A stretch of 64,000 nucleotides of DNA from NCBI GenBank assembly GCA_026224775.1, contig JAMFRP010000009.1, positions 1-64,000 of the forward strand, written 5' to 3'. The translations under genes and the position numbers were made by a program. The notes under the pieces were generated by a model that saw only the letters and a program-made list of their open reading frames with translations, was not told where the DNA came from and did not search any database. Within the stretch, counting starts at the first letter, position 1, and each line of letters begins with the position of its first letter. This stretch comes from Bacteroidota bacterium (GTDB lineage Bacteria > Bacteroidota > Bacteroidia > Sphingobacteriales > Sphingobacteriaceae). Below are positions 34,024-43,809 of the stretch, piece after piece.

Positions 34024-37000
34024 ATGGAAATACTTAAACCTATTAAATATTGGAAGACCATGCTTTTACTATTGAGTATAAGCGTGCTTTCTGTATCGGC
34101 TTTCGCGCAAAGCTCAACCGTTACCGGTAGAGTGTTTGATGAGAAAGGCGAACCGATTCCTGGCGCGACAATAAAATTAAAGTCGCACGAGGGTGCTACA
34201 TCAACCGATGTAAAAGGCAAATTCAGTATAAATGTGCCTGCAGGTGAAAATACAATTGTTGTTTCTTTTGTTGGATACAACAAACAAGAAGTGCATGTAA
34301 CCGCAAAAAGCATCAACATTAGAATAGCGCTTACTGTAAATAACAATAACTTAAACGAAGTTGTGGTAGTGGGCTACGGCACGCAACGCAAGCGGGATGT
34401 TACCGGTGCAATTTCAACCATTAGCGAAGAATCCTTAGCGGTGGTACCGTCTGATAACGTTGTTGACCAATTAAAGGGCCGCATGGCCGGTGTTGATATT
34501 GTGAGTAACAGCACCCAACCGGGCGCCAGCAATCAGATCAGGATTAGAGGTAACCGTTCATTAGGTGCATCACAATCACAAAATGATTCTCAAAATCAAC
34601 CTTTAATCATTTTGGATGGTGTGCCATTTGTTGGCGGCTCTATTAACGATTTAAACCCGGATGACATTGCCAGTCTTGATGTTTTAAAGGATGCATCGGC
34701 AACCGCGATCTACGGATCAAGAGCATCGGGAGGTGTAATTTTAATCACCACCAAAAGAGGAAAAGCTGGAAAAGCGGTAACTACTTATAACGCTTATTAT
34801 GGTATCAGTCACATTACCAGCGAATATCCTGTATTTAATGGTACAGAGTATGCGGCCTTCAAAGCGCAGGCATCAGCCGGCAACACGGTTAATCCTAACA
34901 CTACCGCGTATGGACTTACTACAGCAGAAACTGCGGGCCTTGCTAATGGAACAAATACCGACTGGCAAAGCTTTATATTCAGACCAGGATATACAACCGA
35001 TCAATTATTAGGAATTTCAGGCGGATCAGAAGATACACAATATGGTATAAGCGCCGGTTATCATAAAGATCAGGGTACAGTTTATGGCCAGGATTTTGAA
35101 AGGTATACCTTACGAACCACTATCGACCACAGAATAAACAGCCGTATAAGGGTTGGATTAAATAGCCTTGAAAACGTAACTACCACCAATGGCGCGGATT
35201 TATATCCTTTATATAATACCATTAGTCTTAGTCCACTTACTTCGCCATACAATGCGGATGGATCTATCAATTTATTACCATTGGCTGGATCTATTGACGC
35301 GGCAAAAGTTAACCCTTTAACTATTCGCAACCCTAATATACAGGACCTTAACAGAAGATTAAATACATTTAATAGCCTTTATGGAGAGGTTAACATCATT
35401 GACGGGTTAAAATACCGTGCCAACGTTGGTTTAACTTATGGCCAAACACAGGGAAATCAATATAGCCCTGTAAGTACTCTTTATAACACCGCGACTGCTA
35501 CTTCACAAACGAATGAATCAGTAGCTAATTCGCAGGATTATAGCTACCTGGTTGAAAACTTGCTAACCTACGATAAGACCTATGGCAAAAACCACCTTAC
35601 TTTAACAGGCCTGTATAGTATTGAAAAGGATCATACCGATGGATCGACTTTTAATGGCGTTGGCCTACCTGCAGATTATATCCAAAGCTATAATCTTAAC
35701 CTTGCGAATTCAGTAAGCGCATCCAACGGAACTTTTTCTGAAAAAGGGTTGATCTCCTACATGGCCCGCGCAAATTATTCATTTGACGATAAATACCTGT
35801 TAACAGCTACTGTTAGGCGCGACGGATCATCTGTACTTACCTCAGGTCACCAATATTTAACCTACCCAGCTTTTGCTTTCGGATGGAATGCCGACAGAGA
35901 GGATTTCCTAAAGGATGTTTCATGGGTGTCAAACTTAAAATTGAGGGCAGGCTATGGTGTAACTTCCAACCAATCGGTAGCCCCTTACTCAACCTTGGGT
36001 AACCTAACCATTAATGCCTATAATTTTGCAACAAATGGTTACAATGGTTATTTAGTTACCAGCGTACCTGCTAACTTAAAGTTTGAAACAACACAAAACT
36101 ATAACCTTGGTTTAGATTTCGGCTTCCTGCATAATCGTATAAACGGTAGTGTTGATGTGTATGATCAAAGAACAAATAACATTCTACAAACCATCAGCTT
36201 ACCGCCAAGTAACGGGGCCGGATCAACCTTAATTAATGCTGGCAAAACCAAAGGCAAAGGTTTGGAAATAAGCTTAAGCAGCATAAACGTTAAAACAGCA
36301 AGCGGCTTTACCTGGAATACTGATTTTAACATCAGTTTTTATCGCGATGCTATTGTTGCATTGCACGACGGCTTGCAACAGGACCCAGGCAATGGCTGGT
36401 TTGTTGGGCAACCGTTTGACGTGATTTATGATTACAAAAAGATAGGTATCTGGCAAACAAGCCAAGCTACTGAAGCCGCCAAATATGGCGAAAAACCGGG
36501 CGAAATTGAAGTTCAGGATGTAAACAATGACGGCAAAATAGATGCCAGCGACAGACAAATATTAGGTAGCTATCAACCAAAATTTGAAAGCGGTATAACT
36601 AACCGGTTTTCCTACATGGGTATTGATGTTACATTCGTAGCGTTCGCCCGTATAGGTCAAATGGTAGCAGTACCTTATTTGGGTAGTGATAGTGGCGCAT
36701 CAGGTTATCCATTTTTTAACGTTGGCCGTGTTAACCAGTACAAAGTTAATTACTGGACGCCAACCAACCCTACTAATGCTTTCCCTAGCCCGGATGCGAG
36801 CGGTACATTCCCTTACGCTTCAACACTACAATACCGAGATGGCTCATTTATCAAAATGCGTAGTATTAACGTAGGTTATACCATCCCATCTAACTCACTT
36901 AAACACTCAGGGATCTCTTCTATAAGGGTATTTGCAACCTGTTCTAATCCATTTATCATTTGGTCCCCACTTACTAAAAGCGGTTTAGGTATCGATCCTG

Positions 37001-37134
37001 AAGGAAACGGTTATGGCGGTACACTGGTAGGTGCATCAGGTTATTCAACTAATGCAATTGGCCGCGCTGTTACCGTTGGTTTGAATGACCCGCTAACACG
37101 CACATTTCAGTTGGGCGTAAACGTAAAGTTTTAA
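34024..37134 (+). CDS. SusC-like TonB-dependent outer membrane transporter
   Basis: 1036 aa. Signal peptide (residues 10-28, ending SAFAQ), a carboxypeptidase-regulatory-like domain (VTGRVFDEKGEPIPGATIKLK), the TonB-box-like and plug region (NEVVVVGYGTQRKRDVTGAI, IRIRGNRSLG, LIILDGVPFVGG, YGSRASGGVILITTKRG) and a 22-strand barrel region ending in FQLGVNVKF. With SusD it imports oligosaccharides, here presumably xylo- or glucuronoxylo-oligosaccharides judged by the neighbours. susD begins 18 bp later. Confidence 0.95.
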   Translation: MEILKPIKYWKTMLLLLSISVLSVSAFAQSSTVTGRVFDEKGEPIPGATIKLKSHEGATSTDVKGKFSINVPAGENTIVVSFVGYNKQEVHVTAKSINIRIALTVNNNNLNEVVVVGYGTQRKRDVTGAISTISEESLAVVPSDNVVDQLKGRMAGVDIVSNSTQPGASNQIRIRGNRSLGASQSQNDSQNQPLIILDGVPFVGGSINDLNPDDIASLDVLKDASATAIYGSRASGGVILITTKRGKAGKAVTTYNAYYGISHITSEYPVFNGTEYAAFKAQASAGNTVNPNTTAYGLTTAETAGLANGTNTDWQSFIFRPGYTTDQLLGISGGSEDTQYGISAGYHKDQGTVYGQDFERYTLRTTIDHRINSRIRVGLNSLENVTTTNGADLYPLYNTISLSPLTSPYNADGSINLLPLAGSIDAAKVNPLTIRNPNIQDLNRRLNTFNSLYGEVNIIDGLKYRANVGLTYGQTQGNQYSPVSTLYNTATATSQTNESVANSQDYSYLVENLLTYDKTYGKNHLTLTGLYSIEKDHTDGSTFNGVGLPADYIQSYNLNLANSVSASNGTFSEKGLISYMARANYSFDDKYLLTATVRRDGSSVLTSGHQYLTYPAFAFGWNADREDFLKDVSWVSNLKLRAGYGVTSNQSVAPYSTLGNLTINAYNFATNGYNGYLVTSVPANLKFETTQNYNLGLDFGFLHNRINGSVDVYDQRTNNILQTISLPPSNGAGSTLINAGKTKGKGLEISLSSINVKTASGFTWNTDFNISFYRDAIVALHDGLQQDPGNGWFVGQPFDVIYDYKKIGIWQTSQATEAAKYGEKPGEIEVQDVNNDGKIDASDRQILGSYQPKFESGITNRFSYMGIDVTFVAFARIGQMVAVPYLGSDSGASGYPFFNVGRVNQYKVNYWTPTNPTNAFPSPDASGTFPYASTLQYRDGSFIKMRSINVGYTIPSNSLKHSGISSIRVFATCSNPFIIWSPLTKSGLGIDPEGNGYGGTLVGASGYSTNAIGRAVTVGLNDPLTRTFQLGVNVKF

Positions 37135-37152
37135 ACTTTTAAAGAAATTGAC

Positions 37153-38931
37153 ATGAAACTATTTAAAAAAATATCGATTTTAACTATATCACTTATATCA
37201 ATTAGTGCCGTAAGTTGTAAAAAGCTACTGGTTGAAAACCCCAGGGCAAATATAACCCCGCAGTTTTTTACTACTCCGGGTGGTGTTTTGGGTGGCATTA
37301 TCGGTATATATGGTGATATGCGTAATTTATGGGGAACTGAAGGTTTTACCAACATTACGCTCGCCGGTACAGATGAATATCTGGCCGGTGGTAGTGCTAC
37401 ATCATCTACTATACCATTTTTTACCTATACCAATTTGGTTGGTAATGTAACCGCCTATAATGCTGTATCTATTTTTGGTGTTGCTTATCAGGATATTAAT
37501 ACAGCGAACGGTGTATTACAGTATGGTCAGTCTGCGTTTCCGGATGCACAAACCCGGACAGAATACCTGGCACAAGCCAAGTTTTTGCGCGCATTGTACT
37601 ATTTCTATCTTGTTCAAACTTTTGGTCCGGTGCCTTTGCACACTACATTTATCAGCACGCCAACCACTTCTGATTCGCGCGCATCAATTGCAGATGTATA
37701 TGCCCAAATCATTACAGATTTAACTCAGGCATCAACTGAACTGCAAACTATACCCGGCGAAACCATATCATCAACCGGAGCAACTTCTCCATTTGCAGGG
37801 AAAGCCGCTACTAAGGCAACAGCTTTATACCTGCTATCAAAAGTTTATTTAACCCGGGGATGGTCAACCGCTGCGCAACCTACTGATTTTGCCATGGCGC
37901 TTAGTACCGCGCAAACTTTAATCAGTAATGCATCAGCCTACAAAATTGGTTTATGGGAAGACTTTGCATCAGCTAATGCGCCGGGCAATGAATACGGCCA
38001 GGAAACACTTTTTGTAGTTGACGAAAGTAATAGCACCAAATATGGCAACTATGTTGCCGGTGGAGCGGGTGGATCATATAACATTACAAATGATCTATTC
38101 AGACCTAATTACCCTACCATGAATGCTAATTACCCTGCATCTGGAGGATCAAACGTAATGACCAGGGATATTGCCAATGGGCGCCCATTCATCCGTATCA
38201 GGCCAAACCCTGCGTATGTAATTGAACAGGCTTTTGCCGAGAAGGTAAATGATTCACGTTATTATAAAACGTTTCAAACTACATGGATCGCTAACACAGC
38301 GGGTGTGACCACTCCAAGAGGAACACTTACCGTTGGTGCTGACACCGCAATCTGGATGCCTCCTTATGATCCGGGTGCCACTAAAAGGGCTAAATTTAAA
38401 GGGATAATATTAACGCCGCCTGAAGATAATGTGCCGAATCCTTATACAACAGTATTTTACCCATCCATGAGCAAATATGATGATCCTAACAGAACTGGTG
38501 TTAATGATCCATCGACCAGGCCATTTATATTGTTCAGATATGCGGATGTTTATATGGTTGCCGCAGAAGCAGCATTTAAAACTGGTGACTTAACAACAGC
38601 TGCTGCCATGATTAACGTGATTAGGAGCAGAGCTGCTTATCGCTCGACCAACACACCGACGCAAAACACAGCTGCTGTAGCCGCCATGCAGATAACCCCG
38701 GCACAAGTTACGCTTGACTTTATATTAGACGAGCGCAGCAGAGAATTTTATGGCGAGTGCCAGCGCTGGTATGATTTGGTGCGTACACAAACAATAGTAA
38801 GCAGAACACAGAAATATAATGCGGAGGGTGGACCAAATATCCAATCTTTTGAAGATTTGAGGCCTATCCCACAAACAGAAATTGATTTGGTTACAACAGG
38901 GCCAAAATTCCCGCAAAATCCGGGTTATTAA
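37153..38931 (+). CDS. SusD/RagB family surface glycan-binding lipoprotein
   Basis: 592 aa. Lipoprotein signal (ISILTISLISISAVSC) and SusD features: FLRALYYFYLVQTFGPVPL, TPTTSDSRASIADVYAQIITDL, KATALYLLSKVYLTRGW, and the C-terminal LDFILDERSREFYGECQRWYDLVR, ending with the DLRPIPQTEIDL block and PQNPGY. It caps the SusC barrel and binds glycan. A hairpin follows at 38950-38977, before the esterase gene. Confidence 0.95.
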   Translation: MKLFKKISILTISLISISAVSCKKLLVENPRANITPQFFTTPGGVLGGIIGIYGDMRNLWGTEGFTNITLAGTDEYLAGGSATSSTIPFFTYTNLVGNVTAYNAVSIFGVAYQDINTANGVLQYGQSAFPDAQTRTEYLAQAKFLRALYYFYLVQTFGPVPLHTTFISTPTTSDSRASIADVYAQIITDLTQASTELQTIPGETISSTGATSPFAGKAATKATALYLLSKVYLTRGWSTAAQPTDFAMALSTAQTLISNASAYKIGLWEDFASANAPGNEYGQETLFVVDESNSTKYGNYVAGGAGGSYNITNDLFRPNYPTMNANYPASGGSNVMTRDIANGRPFIRIRPNPAYVIEQAFAEKVNDSRYYKTFQTTWIANTAGVTTPRGTLTVGADTAIWMPPYDPGATKRAKFKGIILTPPEDNVPNPYTTVFYPSMSKYDDPNRTGVNDPSTRPFILFRYADVYMVAAEAAFKTGDLTTAAAMINVIRSRAAYRSTNTPTQNTAAVAAMQITPAQVTLDFILDERSREFYGECQRWYDLVRTQTIVSRTQKYNAEGGPNIQSFEDLRPIPQTEIDLVTTGPKFPQNPGY

Positions 38932-38949
38932 TAATTAGTAATTAGTTTG

Positions 38950-38977
38950 GCAAAGGGTCGCAATAGCGGCCCTTTGC
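38950..38977 (+). terminator. Hairpin after susD
   Basis: GCAAAGGG...CCCTTTGC, an 8-bp stem with inner pairing (GC...GC) followed by TATTTTG. It lies 19 bases past the susD stop and 24 bases before the CE15 gene, so it may partly end the susCD message and lower expression of the esterase. Confidence 0.65.
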
Positions 38978-39000
38978 TATTTTGATTAATTTAAAACAGT

Positions 39001-40359
39001 ATGAAAAGCTTAATTTCTTTTTCCCTGGTAGTGTTTTCTTTTACAAACGTTTTTGGTCAAAATAATGTACCTGCTTATGCGCCGCCGGTAAACTTTACAG
39101 CAGAGCAGGACCATCAAAACATGATGGATCAATTACATATTAAATCACTACGCCCGGGTGCAGATGGCAACAATCCATCAGTACCCAATGCTGCCAATTA
39201 TGATGAAGCTAAAGCAAATCCTTATCCCAACCTCCCTAATCCGCTGGTGATGAATAACGGCAAACCGGTAACCATCGCTAAACAATGGTGGAACAAACGC
39301 CGCCCAGAAATTGTGGAAGATTTTGACCGGGAGATATATGGCAGAGTGCCTGCAAATACCCCAAAAGTTAACTGGGAAGTGATTAGCATCACCCATGAAA
39401 AAATTGGCGATATCCCGGTTATTACCAAAAAAATGGTTGGCCATGTAGATAATTCCTCTTATCCTTTAGATACGATTAATATACAATTAACGCTGTCCAC
39501 TCCAGCTGACGCCACTGGCCCGGTACCGGTAATTATGCAGTTTGGTTTTGTGTTTCCTCCGGGATTCCATTTTCCAAAGCAACCTAATGGAAAAGCACCG
39601 GCTATGCCTACAGGGGCAAGCTGGCAACAACAGGTTTTGGCAAAAGGCTGGGGCTGCGCTATTATTTATCCAACCAGTGTGCAGGCCGATAACGGAGCAG
39701 GATTAACCAAAGGCATTATCGGTTTAATGAATAAAGGTCAGCCACGCAAACCAGATGATTGGGGCGCATTAAGAGCATGGGCCTGGGGTGCTAGTCGTGC
39801 CCTGGATTATTTTGAAACCGACAAAGCTGTAAATGCAAAAGAAGTGGGTATTGAAGGGCATTCGCGCTTTGGCAAAGCGACTTTAGTTACGATGGCTTAC
39901 GATCAGCGGTTTGCTATTGCCTATGTAAGTTCGTCAGGCGAAGGCGGTGCTAAACTGTCGCGCCGTAATGCCGGTGAGTTGGTAGAAAATGTAGCGGGTA
40001 CGGGCGAGTATCATTGGATGGCAGGAAATTTTCTGAAATATGCAGGCCCTTTGCATTGGAACGATATGCCAGTTGACGCGCACGAATTGATAGCACTTTG
40101 CGCGCCAAGGCCGGTATTCATTAGCGGAGGACAGAAAGGTGATGGCTGGGTTGATGCCAGGGGAATGTTTATGGCAGCCGTTGCCGCGGGACCAGTTTAC
40201 AAACTGTTGGGCAAAAAAGATTTAGGCACGAGTGATTTCCCAACGGTTGAGACTTCGCTCACTGCTGGGGATCTTGCTTTTCGCCAACACAGCAGCGGGC
40301 ATACCGATGTACCGAACTGGCCTTTCTTTATTAATTTTGCGAGCAGGTATTTTAATTAA
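39001..40359 (+). CDS. CE15 glucuronoyl (4-O-methyl-glucuronoyl) methylesterase
   Basis: 452 aa with an N-terminal signal peptide (FSLVVFSFTNVFGQ). CE15 signature GHSRFGK has the nucleophile Ser288; SSGEGG supplies a conserved Glu (about 314), and GHTDVPNW the catalytic His434. Further family blocks: WNKRRPEIVEDFDREIYGR and RAWAWGASRALDYFE. CE15 enzymes cleave ester bonds between glucuronoxylan side chains and lignin. Being between susCD and the uronate genes, it fits glucuronoxylan breakdown, in line with GH115. Confidence 0.92.
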   Translation: MKSLISFSLVVFSFTNVFGQNNVPAYAPPVNFTAEQDHQNMMDQLHIKSLRPGADGNNPSVPNAANYDEAKANPYPNLPNPLVMNNGKPVTIAKQWWNKRRPEIVEDFDREIYGRVPANTPKVNWEVISITHEKIGDIPVITKKMVGHVDNSSYPLDTINIQLTLSTPADATGPVPVIMQFGFVFPPGFHFPKQPNGKAPAMPTGASWQQQVLAKGWGCAIIYPTSVQADNGAGLTKGIIGLMNKGQPRKPDDWGALRAWAWGASRALDYFETDKAVNAKEVGIEGHSRFGKATLVTMAYDQRFAIAYVSSSGEGGAKLSRRNAGELVENVAGTGEYHWMAGNFLKYAGPLHWNDMPVDAHELIALCAPRPVFISGGQKGDGWVDARGMFMAAVAAGPVYKLLGKKDLGTSDFPTVETSLTAGDLAFRQHSSGHTDVPNWPFFINFASRYFN

Positions 40360-40365
40360 TGTTTT

Positions 40366-40446
40366 ATCAAGATTTACAGAATTTTAGAATTTCCAGAATA
40401 TATCTATGTTGATTCCGAAAATTCTAAAATTCTGTAAATCCTGATT
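40366..40446. terminator. Long hairpin between convergent genes
   Basis: Perfect 22-bp inverted repeat at 40371-40392 and 40419-40440 (GATTTACAGAATTTTAGAAT... and its complement), extended by TCA/TGA after one mismatch, around a loop of 26 bases. It sits between the ends of the CE15 and uxuA genes and probably acts as a bidirectional terminator; the stem sequence could also be a dispersed genomic repeat. Confidence 0.7.
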
Positions 40447-41636
40447 CAGACAATACTCCTTTTAATCCCCATCTCCAATCCCCTCAATTCAGCAAGACCT
40501 TTTAAACGGCCAGCTACAGAGTAGCCCGGGTAGGTATCATAATTAAAATCATCCAATATCTTATGCCCATGATCCGGGCGCATCGGGATCGCAATATCCT
40601 CCCGGCCATTATCCAGTCGCTTCTTTTGTTCTACAATCACGTTTTTCATGATGGCGTACATATCATTACTCCCACCTAAATGATCCGCTTCGTAAAAACT
40701 GCCGTCAGGTTCCCGTTGCACATTTCGCAAATGCAGAAAATGGATATGGCCGCCCAACCGGCTTACAATACCGGGCAAATCATTATCGGCCCTTGCACCT
40801 AATGACCCTGTACAAAAGGTGATGCCATTGTTGGGAGACAGGTAGGATTCAACAACATCTTTTAAATCTTTTTCAGTACTAACCACTCTTGGCAAACCTA
40901 GTATAGGAAATGGTGGATCATCCGGGTGGATACACATTTTTATGCCTGCTTTTTCTGCATGAGGGATGATCGCATTTAAAAAGTAAGCAAGGTTTTCTTT
41001 TAATTTATTAGCGTCAGTATCTTGATATTTTTTGAGATGCTCTTTAAATTCATTAATCGTAAACACCTCATCGGTACCGGGTAAACCAGCCATTATGATA
41101 TTGGTTAACAGCTCTTTTTCTGCTGCGCTGATACTATCCAGAAAAGCTTTTGCGGCTTGCTGCTGTTGCTCATTAAAATCAGCATAAGCTCCCTCACGCT
41201 CCAAAATATACAGATCAAAGGCGGCTACCGCCGGTGCATCATACCTTAATGCAGACGCATCATTTGGTAGCCTAAAATCAAGATTAGTGCGTGTCCAATC
41301 GAGCACCGGCATAAAGTTGTAGCAAATTACCTTAATGCCTGCGGCGGCTAAATTGTTAATGGTGGCAATATAATTTTCTATATAATGATCTCTTAAGCTA
41401 CCGGCAGTTTTAATACTTTCATGAATATTAACACTCTCCACAACCGACCAATTAAAACCTGCCGCTTTAATAATGGCATCTCGTTTTTTAATTTCATCTA
41501 CGCTCCATACATCACCGCAAGGGATATGATGCAGGGCGTTTACAATACCGGTTGCGCCTGTTTGTTTTATGGCGGTTAAGGTTACAGGGTCATTCGGGCC
41601 AAACCAGCGAAAGGTTTGTTCTAAATTATTAAACAT
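40446..41636 (-). CDS. uxuA: D-mannonate dehydratase UxuA
   Basis: 396 aa. Family motifs: FRWFGPNDPVTLTAIKQTGATGIVNALHHIPCGDVW at the N-terminus, MCIHPDDPPFPILGLPRVVS with metal-binding His/Asp, FCTGSLGARADNDLPG, HIHFLHLRNVQREPDGSFYEADHLGG, and IPMRPDHGHKILDDF. It converts D-mannonate to 2-keto-3-deoxygluconate in glucuronate breakdown, the fate of the uronic acid released by GH115. It is divergent from the LacI-SDR pair across a 303-bp region that contains an operator. Confidence 0.96.
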   Translation of the reverse strand: MFNNLEQTFRWFGPNDPVTLTAIKQTGATGIVNALHHIPCGDVWSVDEIKKRDAIIKAAGFNWSVVESVNIHESIKTAGSLRDHYIENYIATINNLAAAGIKVICYNFMPVLDWTRTNLDFRLPNDASALRYDAPAVAAFDLYILEREGAYADFNEQQQQAAKAFLDSISAAEKELLTNIIMAGLPGTDEVFTINEFKEHLKKYQDTDANKLKENLAYFLNAIIPHAEKAGIKMCIHPDDPPFPILGLPRVVSTEKDLKDVVESYLSPNNGITFCTGSLGARADNDLPGIVSRLGGHIHFLHLRNVQREPDGSFYEADHLGGSNDMYAIMKNVIVEQKKRLDNGREDIAIPMRPDHGHKILDDFNYDTYPGYSVAGRLKGLAELRGLEMGIKRSIV

Positions 41637-41939
41637 ATACTTTACAAATTATATTCTTTTTAGGCTGATAAAATAAACATCGTTTTCCCTCATCGTGAAT
41701 AGTCTTTTCAGCTCATCGTTGTTACGATCTTTTTCGTGCTTATTTAACTTTTTAATATTTTACTTCATTGAAGATAGATAGAAAAAATATATCTTTAGCA
41801 ATCGATTGCATAAATTTAAAAAGAAACTTATTCAATCAGATAATTAATGTTAATTTTAATAGTTTTTAACCTAAAATACGCCATATTGAGCATTATACGC
41901 ACTGTAACCGATTGTAAATTATTTTAATCAACTGTAACA
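41637..41939. promoter_or_regulatory. Divergent control region uxuA / LacI-1
   Basis: 303 bp with operator C (41797-41810) and a weaker copy TGTAACCGATTGTA (41903-41916, 11 of 14 matches) 24 bases upstream of the LacI start. The pair of sites about 106 bp apart would allow looping. No exact TAnnTTTG box was seen. Confidence 0.55.
41797..41810. promoter_or_regulatory. LacI-type operator C (uxuA / LacI-1)
   Basis: AGCAATCGATTGCA, 13 of 14 matches to the shared palindrome, located between the divergent uxuA and LacI-1 genes. Confidence 0.75.
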
Positions 41940-42971
41940 ATGAGTAACCCCGAAAAAGAAGTTACCATCTATGATATTGCCCAAAAGCTGAATATATCTG
42001 CCGCTACGGTGAGCAGGGGGCTAAAGGATCATCCTGGAATAAACAAGAACACCAAAAAGAAAATACTAGCAGCGGCAGATGAGATGGGCTATCGCTCCAA
42101 TTCATTCGCCAGCAGCCTGCGCACCAAGCGGGGTAATGTCATCGGGGTTATTGTACCGCGACTGAACAGTAATTTCATGTCGGATGTAATCGCGGGGATT
42201 GAAAAGGTGGTTAATGAGTCGGGCTACAACCTGTTCATTAGTCAATCGCTGGAAACCATGGAGAAAGAGGTGAGCAATGCCAAAGCCATGTTTAATAACC
42301 GAGTTGACGGATTACTGGTTTCGCTGGCTTATGATACCAATAACATTGATCATTTTGAGGCATTTATTAAACGGGAGATCCCGGTAATATTTTTTGACCG
42401 CGTGGTAGAGCATGAGCATTGCCCGAGTATTTTTATTGATAATTATAAAGCTGCCTATAACATCACCACGCATTTAATTGAGCAAGGCTGTAAGCGCATT
42501 GTACATATTAGTGGCAATCAACTGCGTAATGTTTACCGTGACAGGTTTAATGGTTATAAAAAAGCATTGGAAGATCATCAGATTGCTTTTGACGATGACC
42601 TGCTTATTGTTAATGATCTCAGTGCTCAAGCAGGCACACTGGCCGCCCAACAAATACTACAAATGGCGGTAAGGCCTGATGGAGTATTTGCATCGAATGA
42701 TCTTTGCGCCATCAGTTGTATGCAGGTTTTAAAATCGGAAGGAATAAAAATACCGGAGGATATCGCATTCGCAGGCTTTAATAACGACCCTACCTCCTGT
42801 GTGATTGAACCTAATTTAACCACCATAGATTATAAAGGATATGAAATGGGCGAAGTGGCAGCCAAAGTATTAATTGGCCACCTCGATCGTAATAACGATC
42901 TACAACAAACGCATAGCCTGATATTACGCTCGGAATTAATTGTTCGTGATTCATCAAGAAAGAAAAGATAG
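41940..42971 (+). CDS. LacI family repressor 1 (uronate/xylan regulon)
   Basis: 343 aa. N-terminal LacI helix-turn-helix (VTIYDIAQKLNISAATVSRG, then GINKNTKKKILAAADEMGYRSN) followed by a hinge and a periplasmic-binding-protein-like sensor domain (IGVIVPRLNSNFMSDVIAGIE to LRSELIVRDSS). Likely binds the palindromes shared across the locus; operator C and a weaker site lie directly upstream, suggesting autoregulation. It shares a transcript with the SDR gene 16 bp downstream. A second LacI paralogue is at 48532-49569. Inducer unknown; a uronate is suggested by the neighbours. Confidence 0.9.
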   Translation: MSNPEKEVTIYDIAQKLNISAATVSRGLKDHPGINKNTKKKILAAADEMGYRSNSFASSLRTKRGNVIGVIVPRLNSNFMSDVIAGIEKVVNESGYNLFISQSLETMEKEVSNAKAMFNNRVDGLLVSLAYDTNNIDHFEAFIKREIPVIFFDRVVEHEHCPSIFIDNYKAAYNITTHLIEQGCKRIVHISGNQLRNVYRDRFNGYKKALEDHQIAFDDDLLIVNDLSAQAGTLAAQQILQMAVRPDGVFASNDLCAISCMQVLKSEGIKIPEDIAFAGFNNDPTSCVIEPNLTTIDYKGYEMGEVAAKVLIGHLDRNNDLQQTHSLILRSELIVRDSSRKKR

Positions 42972-42987
42972 CACATTAAATATTTAA

Positions 42988-43734
42988 ATGGATACTGAAT
43001 TAAAAATAGCCATCGTAACTGGTGGCGCATCGGGGTTGGGACTGGCGACTGCCATTAAATTGGTTGAAAATAATATCAGAACGATTATTGTCGGCAGAAA
43101 TGAACAGAATTTAAAAGAGGTTACCGCAAATCTGGGCGAGCTGTGCCACTATAAGGTTTGCGACTTGAGTAACCTAAAAGCTATATCTGAATTAGTAGCA
43201 GGCATAGTAAATGAGTACGGTAAGATTGATATACTGGTAAACAATGCAGGCATCAACCTTAAAAAAGCCTTTACCGAAGTAACTGATGAAGAATTTGAAT
43301 TAGTCATTAAAACTAACTTAACCTCGGTTTTTGCTTTAAGCAGAGAGGTAGCCAAGGCTATGCTGAAGGAAAAATCAGGGAGCATCATTAATATCAGCTC
43401 CATGGCTGCACAGTATGGCATACCTTATGTAATTGCTTATACCGCGGCTAAAACCGGGATTGAGGGCATGACTAAAGCTATGGCGGTTGAATTATCGCCG
43501 GAAGGCATACGGGTAAACTGCGTGGCACCGGGATTTATTGCCACCAACATGTCGGCAAAAGCATTAGACAGTGATCCTCAGCGTAAACAAAAAGTTTTAT
43601 CAAGAACACCAATGGGCAAATTAGGATTGCCCGAAGATGTTGCCGAAGCTATTGTTTACCTATCATCCGATGCTGCTAAATATGTAACCGGTGTTATTTT
43701 GCCGGTTGACGGAGGGAATTCTATCGGGTTTTAG
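42988..43734 (+). CDS. SDR oxidoreductase, probable fructuronate reductase
   Basis: 248 aa classical short-chain dehydrogenase. Cofactor loop TGGASGLGLATA (about 11-22), NNAG (85-88), catalytic Ser in SIINISSMAA, YxxxK in YTAAKTG, and C-terminal LSSDAAKYVTGVILPVDGG. Close relatives are annotated as gluconate 5-dehydrogenase or sugar-acid SDRs. The window has uxuA but no classical UxuB; this enzyme sits where one expects D-fructuronate to D-mannonate reduction, so it probably replaces UxuB. The reaction is inferred from context; the fold is certain. Confidence 0.82.
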   Translation: MDTELKIAIVTGGASGLGLATAIKLVENNIRTIIVGRNEQNLKEVTANLGELCHYKVCDLSNLKAISELVAGIVNEYGKIDILVNNAGINLKKAFTEVTDEEFELVIKTNLTSVFALSREVAKAMLKEKSGSIINISSMAAQYGIPYVIAYTAAKTGIEGMTKAMAVELSPEGIRVNCVAPGFIATNMSAKALDSDPQRKQKVLSRTPMGKLGLPEDVAEAIVYLSSDAAKYVTGVILPVDGGNSIGF

Positions 43735-43751
43735 TTGCATTTCGATCTAAA

Positions 43752-43790
43752 TAAAAAAAGCGATGAGTTTTAAAAACCCATCGCTTTTTT
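43752..43790. terminator. Bidirectional terminator SDR / symporter
   Basis: AAAAAAAGCGATGAGTTT pairs with AAACCCATCGCTTTTTT (one A-C mismatch), lying between two converging genes with A- and T-tracts on either side. Confidence 0.85.
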
Positions 43791-43809
43791 ATTTAAACGT
43801 TATTTTCTA

